Shown in pieces: positions 6,730-10,259 of a stretch of 10,259 nt of DNA; the stretch's first letter is position 1; each line of letters opens with the position of its first letter. This stretch comes from Parachlamydia sp. (lineage in GTDB: Bacteria > Chlamydiota > Chlamydiia > Chlamydiales > Parachlamydiaceae): the NCBI GenBank assembly GCA_021298935.1, contig JAJTHR010000194.1, forward strand, positions 1-10,259. The letters run 5' to 3'. The notes beneath the pieces were generated by a model, which had not been told where the DNA came from, did no database searches, and saw only the letters and a program-made list of their open reading frames with translations. The translations under genes were made by a program, and so were the position numbers.

Positions 6730-7491
6730 GTGCCGGCCGAGCGTTATTACATTGACCAAGCCCTGGCTATAAGCTCTTTACATAGCCTGAAGGGAAATGA
6801 GTTCCATCACATGGCTCGCGTCATGCGCTCAAAAGCCGGAGACATTGTCGAATTAGTCAATGGAAAAGGACAATTGGCGCTTGCCGGCATCGAGGCAATG
6901 CAGAAAGAGCAAGCCTTGCTTAGAATCGATGAATTGACGGAAGAGAGTCCAGGAAGACAGCTCTTAATTTTAGCGCAGGCGCTGCCTAAACCGGACCGCC
7001 TGGCTTTCATTTTGGAAAAAGGGACAGAGCTGGGCGTGGATGCCTTTTGGCTTTTTCCCGGGCAGCTAAGCCATCAAAAACAAATTTTCCCCCATCAAAC
7101 TGAGAGGGCCCATGCCTTGCTCGTAGCCGCAATGAAGCAATGCGGCCGTCTATTTCTCCCCTCGTTGGAATTAAAAGGCCCCTTAAAAGAATGGCCTCAA
7201 CCATCGGGCCGCCTTCTCTTTGGCGATCTCGATCCTGCTGCTCCCTGGCTTGGGAGTCAGCAAGCAGCACTGCCGCTCGGCAGCCAGCCGGTCATTTTTT
7301 TTACCGGGCCGGAAAGCGGTTGGAGCATAGATGAAACGGCCCTATTAAAAAAAATGGGGAGTAAAGGAGTCAGGCTAAATGAACATATTTTGCGCACCGA
7401 CACAGCCTCCATCGCTGCCTTGGCCATGATCAGCTTAATGCAGCACAATTCCCTTATAGACAAGCGCCCTTTCGGGATCGAGGGTAACTAG
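6730..7491 (+). CDS. rsmE: 16S rRNA (uracil1498-N3)-methyltransferase RsmE
   Basis: SPOUT-family enzyme that methylates U1498 of 16S rRNA with S-adenosylmethionine. The 253-residue protein has an N-terminal PUA-like part (YYIDQAL...GNEFHHMARVMR, about 6-33) and the trefoil-knot domain. Recognisable blocks are EKGTELGVDAFWLFP (about 96-110), KQCGRLFLP (about 136-144), FFTGPESGWS (190-199, usually GPEGG) and VRLNEHILRTDTA (214-226). The GTG at 6730 was chosen because AGAAGGGA lies 7-9 bases upstream. The TTG at 6724 is too close to it. It starts 2 bases after the ybbR stop. The last 18 codons lie inside the 3' end of the convergent pyk gene and extend past the usual end of the family, so the tail may result from loss of an earlier stop codon. 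Confidence 0.92.
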   Translation: MPAERYYIDQALAISSLHSLKGNEFHHMARVMRSKAGDIVELVNGKGQLALAGIEAMQKEQALLRIDELTEESPGRQLLILAQALPKPDRLAFILEKGTELGVDAFWLFPGQLSHQKQIFPHQTERAHALLVAAMKQCGRLFLPSLELKGPLKEWPQPSGRLLFGDLDPAAPWLGSQQAALPLGSQPVIFFTGPESGWSIDETALLKKMGSKGVRLNEHILRTDTASIAALAMISLMQHNSLIDKRPFGIEGN

Positions 7492-9198
7492 CTGTCCTTC
7501 CTTAAGAACCTGGCAAGCTGCATCCGCGCGCAATAAAATAGGCTTATCGATTTGCAGCGCCATCCGTTTGGCAAATTTTTCAGAGATGACATCATTGATA
7601 TGGTTTTGCAAAATGATACCCGCTGCTTCCTGCATCAGCGGAAGATAGGCTTCATCGCATTTGGCAATAACCAGCAGGCAATCCTTAACCTCATAAGGCC
7701 TTTTTAATTCAGGGGCGAGAACAATCACTGCATTGCCGTGCACTCGCGAGCCATAGCCTGCATGTCCCCTGACAAGCACGTCTCCAATGCTTTCTACGAT
7801 CATCATATTAGTAGTGCCGGGAAAGCCGAAAGTAGTACCCGCTGTCATCACGATCAGATCCCCATAGCTGACAAACTGTTTTTCCATGGCGAAAGAGCTG
7901 AGTTTTGCAAAACCATCAATCAAAGAATTGGAGTCATTATTCAAATAAGGGATGACCCCCCAATTAAAGGCCATTTGATGGTAGCTTCCCACGTTCGGCG
8001 TCATAGCAATGATCGGCATGCGGGGGCGCAGACGGGATAACAAGCGTGCCGTCGCACCGCCATGCGTAAAGGCAAATATCGCCTTCGCGTTGGAACTATA
8101 GGCTGTCTTGACAGTTGCTAGAGTGACAGCTGAAGGGACGTCATGATAGACAAGCGGCGCATGCTGGTCGAAAAAGGCGCGGTAATTAAAATCGGCTTCT
8201 GCCTCTTCCACAATACTTTTCATGACATTGACCGTTTCGACAGGATAGCGGCCGATGGCTGTTTCCCCCGACAGCATGACGGCAGAAGTGCTATCATAAA
8301 TGGCATTGGTCACATCGGATGTTTCCGCACGGGTCGGGCGGGGATTGTTGATCATGGACTCAAGCATCTGAGTGGCAGTCACAACAGGCTTTCCGGCTAG
8401 GTAGCTTTTCCGGATCATCATTTTTTGCAAACGGGGCACATGGCTTAAAGGCACCTCCACTCCCAAATCTCCTCTTGCAATCATGATCCCATCGGCCGCC
8501 TGGACGATACTGTCAAAATTCTGAACGCCTTCGCTATTTTCAATTTTCGCAATGACTAGGATGTCGGGTTTCTTTTCATCCGTTAAAAGGCGTTTGATCA
8601 GGAGTACGTGCTCAGCCGAGCGCACAAAGGAAGCTGCAATGATATCGATATTATGCTGGCAGCCAAAGCGGATATCATTAATGTCCCTCTCTGTAATGGC
8701 CGGTAGGTTTAGGCTCAAATTAGGAATATTGACCCCTTTGCCCGACCGGATGACCCCTCCATTGAACATTTCTACAATGACCCCGTCAGGAGTGGTTTCA
8801 ACGACGTTGGAAATCAGGTAGCCGTCATCAAAAAGAATCCGGGTCCCTTCAGGTAATGATTCAAGGACGCTAGACGGCCGGATCGAAACTTGCTTTTCGT
8901 CGCCGAGCACTTCTTTCGCAAGAAGATGCCATCTTTGCCCCGGATGCAAGGTAAGCTGTCCGTCTTTTAGCTTTCCCAATCGAATTTCCGGCCCTTTAGT
9001 GTCGAGCATAATGGAAAGGGGTTGCATCAAGAGCTCCCTTGCTTCCTTCAAATTTTGAATGGTCGCCAGATGCTCTTCGTGGGTGCCATGGCTGAAATTC
9101 AGGCGGGCGACATTCATGCCTGCCCGCATCAATTCCAAAATTTTATCCAACGTATTGCATGAGGGGCCCATTGTGCAGATAATTTTCGTCCGGATCAT
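7435..9198 (-). CDS. pyk: Pyruvate kinase with extra C-terminal swivelling domain
   Basis: Final ATP-yielding step of glycolysis (phosphoenolpyruvate + ADP to pyruvate + ATP). The 587-residue protein shows ARLNFSHG (31-38), MLDTKGPEIRLG (64-75), the catalytic Lys in AKIEN (K218), metal ligands E220 and D244 (ARGDLGVE), TATQMLESM (274-282) and TSAVMLSGETA (304-314). After the normal end at about residue 475 a further domain of about 100 residues ends in EGQLVTLDPERALVYKG, the pattern of PEP-utilising mobile domains, as in Bacillus-type enzymes. The catalytic TSH of that domain type aligns by eye to ISE (538-540), so it is probably not catalytic. The start MIRTKI at 9198 has AGGTGA (9203-9208) at good distance; the frame upstream is remnant sequence. 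It overlaps convergent rsmE by 57 bases. Its 5' end is duplicated upstream. Confidence 0.95.
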   Translation of the reverse strand: MIRTKIICTMGPSCNTLDKILELMRAGMNVARLNFSHGTHEEHLATIQNLKEARELLMQPLSIMLDTKGPEIRLGKLKDGQLTLHPGQRWHLLAKEVLGDEKQVSIRPSSVLESLPEGTRILFDDGYLISNVVETTPDGVIVEMFNGGVIRSGKGVNIPNLSLNLPAITERDINDIRFGCQHNIDIIAASFVRSAEHVLLIKRLLTDEKKPDILVIAKIENSEGVQNFDSIVQAADGIMIARGDLGVEVPLSHVPRLQKMMIRKSYLAGKPVVTATQMLESMINNPRPTRAETSDVTNAIYDSTSAVMLSGETAIGRYPVETVNVMKSIVEEAEADFNYRAFFDQHAPLVYHDVPSAVTLATVKTAYSSNAKAIFAFTHGGATARLLSRLRPRMPIIAMTPNVGSYHQMAFNWGVIPYLNNDSNSLIDGFAKLSSFAMEKQFVSYGDLIVMTAGTTFGFPGTTNMMIVESIGDVLVRGHAGYGSRVHGNAVIVLAPELKRPYEVKDCLLVIAKCDEAYLPLMQEAAGIILQNHINDVISEKFAKRMALQIDKPILLRADAACQVLKEGQLVTLDPERALVYKGIVLH

Positions 9199-9225
9199 TC
9201 GCTCACCTGGGAAATATTTCTTTGG

Positions 9226-9254
9226 CTTATAAAGTCTGACCCTTAATTTGAAAA
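9226..9254 (-). promoter_or_regulatory. Weak candidate promoter of pyk
   Basis: On the minus strand TATAAG (9226-9231) is preceded 17 bases upstream by TTTTCA (9249-9254). The -35 box is poor. The same sequence, with a 16-base spacer, recurs in the duplicated copy before the pyk remnant. The call rests mainly on position, about 28 bases before the start codon. Confidence 0.3.
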
Positions 9255-9433
9255 GAGGTTTCTCCCTGATTTGCAAAATAATATTTTAATTCGAGGGTTG
9301 ATAAAGCATGGTAATAAGGGATGCTTAAAGCAGAAGAGACCTGCTCTTTGATGAATTTATAATCTTCAATAAAATCCTCATTCACTTTTTGGACATCAAA
9401 TTCAACCCATTTCTGATAGGAAGGTTTGACAGC
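9227..9433 (-). pseudogene. 3' remnant of the hypothetical gene (duplication product)
   Basis: The minus strand reads AVKPSYQKWVEFDVQKVNED and onward, closely matching the C-terminal part of the gene at 9781-10259, but it lacks everything before that point. The frame stays open to a TAA at 9227-9229, past the position where the intact copy stops. Differences are largely conservative at first (L/V, E/D, R/K), then the last 20 or so codons diverge strongly. It has no start and is cut off exactly at the duplication joint (9433/9434), so it should not make a functional protein. Confidence 0.75.
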
Positions 9434-9709
9434 GAAGATGCCACATTTTGCCCGGATGCAAAGTAAGCTGCCTATCTTTTAGCTTTCCCAATCGGATTTC
9501 CGGCCCTTGGTGTCGAGCATAATGGAGAGGGGTTGCATCAAGCGCTCCCTTGCTTCCTTTAAATTTTGAATGGTCGCCAGATGCTCTTCGTGGGTGCCAT
9601 GGCTGAAATTCATGCGGGCCACATTCATGCCTGCCCGCATCAATTCCAAAATATTATCCAACGTATGGCATGAGGGGCCCATTGTACAGATAATTTTCGT
9701 CCGGATCAT
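9434..9709 (-). pseudogene. Truncated, frameshifted 5' remnant of pyk
   Basis: It starts with MIRTKIICTMGPSC at 9709 and follows the intact enzyme for about 69 residues, with substitutions N15H, K19N, L33M and L56R. A one-base deletion in the DTKGPE region (near 9506-9508) then shifts the frame to KGRKSDWES and a stop at 9479-9481. Nucleotide similarity to pyk continues beyond the stop to the joint at 9434. The ribosome binding site has changed from AGGTGA to AGATGA. It lacks the active site, so at most a 76-residue peptide could be made. Confidence 0.88.
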
Positions 9710-9945
9710 TCGCTCATCTGGGAAATATTTCTTTGGCTTATAAAGTCTGACCTTAATTTGAAAAAAGTTTTCTCTCTCCTTTACCTGAACATATTTTTAA
9801 AGCGGAGGGTTGTTAAAGCCTGGGAATAAGTGGAGCCTAGGTCAGGAGAAACCTGCCCACGGATGAATTTAGTCTCTTCGATAAAATCCTCATTTACTTT
9901 TTGGAGATCAAATTCAACCCATTTCTGATAGGAAGGTTTGACAGC
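9434..9945. repeat. 512-bp tandem duplication, copy 2 (contains the pyk remnant)
   Basis: Second copy of the unit at 8922-9433. On the minus strand it carries the 3' end of the intact hypothetical gene, the spacer, and a truncated, frameshifted 5' end of pyk that stops at the joint at 9434. A single tandem duplication of an ancestral hypothetical gene-pyk junction explains the order intact gene, pyk remnant, gene remnant, intact pyk. Confidence 0.9.
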
Positions 9946-10259
9946 TTCGAAAGCTTTTTCCAAAGAAACACCGCTCTCTTGTTTGCGAAATTGGCTATAA
10001 GCCATAAGGAAAAAAAGAGCCGCTTGCATCGAGGTGTAGGTGCAATTTCCTGCAGTTTGAACATCCATCGGCTGGTAATGGAGAAATTTTCCACCTAATT
10101 TAGAGGCAAGCGTTTCAATGCGGACGGATTGAGCAGCCGTTATTTTTTGCCTGCATGCCAGATTCTCAAGTATTTCCCGCGTAACACATTGACGATCGAT
10201 TTGATAAATGAGAATACCCGGCTGGGTGCCGCAATCATAGCCCCGATTGCAGCGAACTA
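9781..10259 (-). CDS. Hypothetical protein, C-terminal part (gene enters from the right edge)
   Basis: The minus-strand frame is open from the right edge to a TAA at 9781-9783, giving about 159 codons with the start outside the window. The visible part has a Cys-rich segment (RCNRGYDCGTQPGILIYQID), a middle segment (LASKLGGKFLHYQPMD), then QTAGNCTYTSMQAALFFLMA and a charged helical tail. The G-N-C-T followed by a hydrophobic helix resembles the active-site Cys helix of papain-like peptidases, and I recall similar QxxGNC(T/W) proteins from chlamydiae and legionellae. This is only a pattern impression and no His or Asp partner can be assigned. An internal ATG at 10068 is not a convincing start because the coding pattern and family-like sequence continue upstream. 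Its last third is duplicated as the remnant at 9227-9433. Confidence 0.65.
   Translation of the reverse strand, partial: VRCNRGYDCGTQPGILIYQIDRQCVTREILENLACRQKITAAQSVRIETLASKLGGKFLHYQPMDVQTAGNCTYTSMQAALFFLMAYSQFRKQESGVSLEKAFEAVKPSYQKWVEFDLQKVNEDFIEETKFIRGQVSPDLGSTYSQALTTLRFKNMFR

Larger units (their letters stand above)
8922..9433. repeat. 512-bp tandem duplication, copy 1 (contains the 5' end of intact pyk)
   Basis: This unit spans the first part of pyk, the pyk upstream region and a 3'-terminal fragment of the hypothetical gene. It matches 9434-9945 from end to end with a constant offset of 511-512 bases. The junction is abrupt: GAAGATGCC at 8922 reappears at 9434, and GTTTGACAGC ending at 9433 reappears ending at 9945. 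By hand count the pyk part and its upstream region differ at about 12 of 270 positions, and the hypothetical-gene part at 22 of 141. Confidence 0.9.

Noticed and set aside
7738..8821. Plus-strand frames of 85-100 codons opposite pyk
   Set aside because: They are antisense to conserved pyruvate kinase coding sequence and have no recognisable features.
9199..9276. Upstream extension of pyk to a start near 9276
   Set aside because: The extension is not pyruvate kinase-like, family members start at MIRTKI, and AGGTGA at 9203-9208 points to the ATG at 9198. The region is spacer and gene remnant.
9479..9709. Independent 76-residue protein
   Set aside because: It is the frameshifted start of a duplicated pyk fragment without an active site.
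1..10259. CRISPR arrays, tRNA or rRNA genes
   Set aside because: No regularly spaced short repeats, cloverleaf-like sequences or rRNA motifs were seen on either strand.

Overview
The window looks like a chromosomal segment of an environmental chlamydia (Parachlamydiaceae-like, possibly Protochlamydia). This is an inference. The N-terminal part of the pyruvate kinase resembles, from memory, the chlamydial enzyme. The set brnQ, folP, a CdaA-type diadenylate cyclase with YbbR, rsmE and pyk fits that phylum. The left-edge transposase and the right-edge hypothetical protein also recall families seen in amoeba-associated chlamydiae. No rRNA or marker gene fixes the taxon.

Layout. Positions 1-222 (minus) hold the N-terminal coiled coil of a transposase that runs off the left edge. 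A long inverted repeat (291-379) and an intrinsic terminator (398-427) follow. glyQS (483-1886, minus) encodes an alpha2-type glycyl-tRNA synthetase. Its promoter overlaps the stop codon of an upstream, co-directional gene for a small unknown membrane protein (1941-2525, minus). From a divergent intergenic region a tight five-gene plus-strand operon begins: brnQ (2756), folP (3889), cdaA (4683), ybbR/cdaR (5477) and rsmE (6730-7491). Gaps or overlaps between these genes are 2 to 13 bases. pyk (7435-9198, minus) converges on rsmE and overlaps it by 57 bases. The right end is a rearranged zone: a 512-bp unit (3' end of a hypothetical gene, spacer, 5' end of pyk) is present twice in tandem (8922-9433 and 9434-9945). 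The result is one intact pyk, an intact 3' end of the hypothetical gene at 9781-10259, and two gene remnants between them.

The most interesting signal is in the brnQ leader (about 2580-2755). A 20-codon reading frame carries three consecutive Ile codons followed by Leu. It is followed by two mutually exclusive RNA structures: a long irregular stem (2656-2716), and a GCAA-capped terminator hairpin with nine Ts (2702-2739) ending just before the brnQ ribosome binding site. This is the architecture of ribosome-mediated attenuation, as in the enterobacterial ilv leaders. It sits in front of a branched-chain amino acid transporter. Because the operon is compact, folate synthesis, c-di-AMP synthesis and 16S rRNA methylation could be placed under the same isoleucine-responsive switch.
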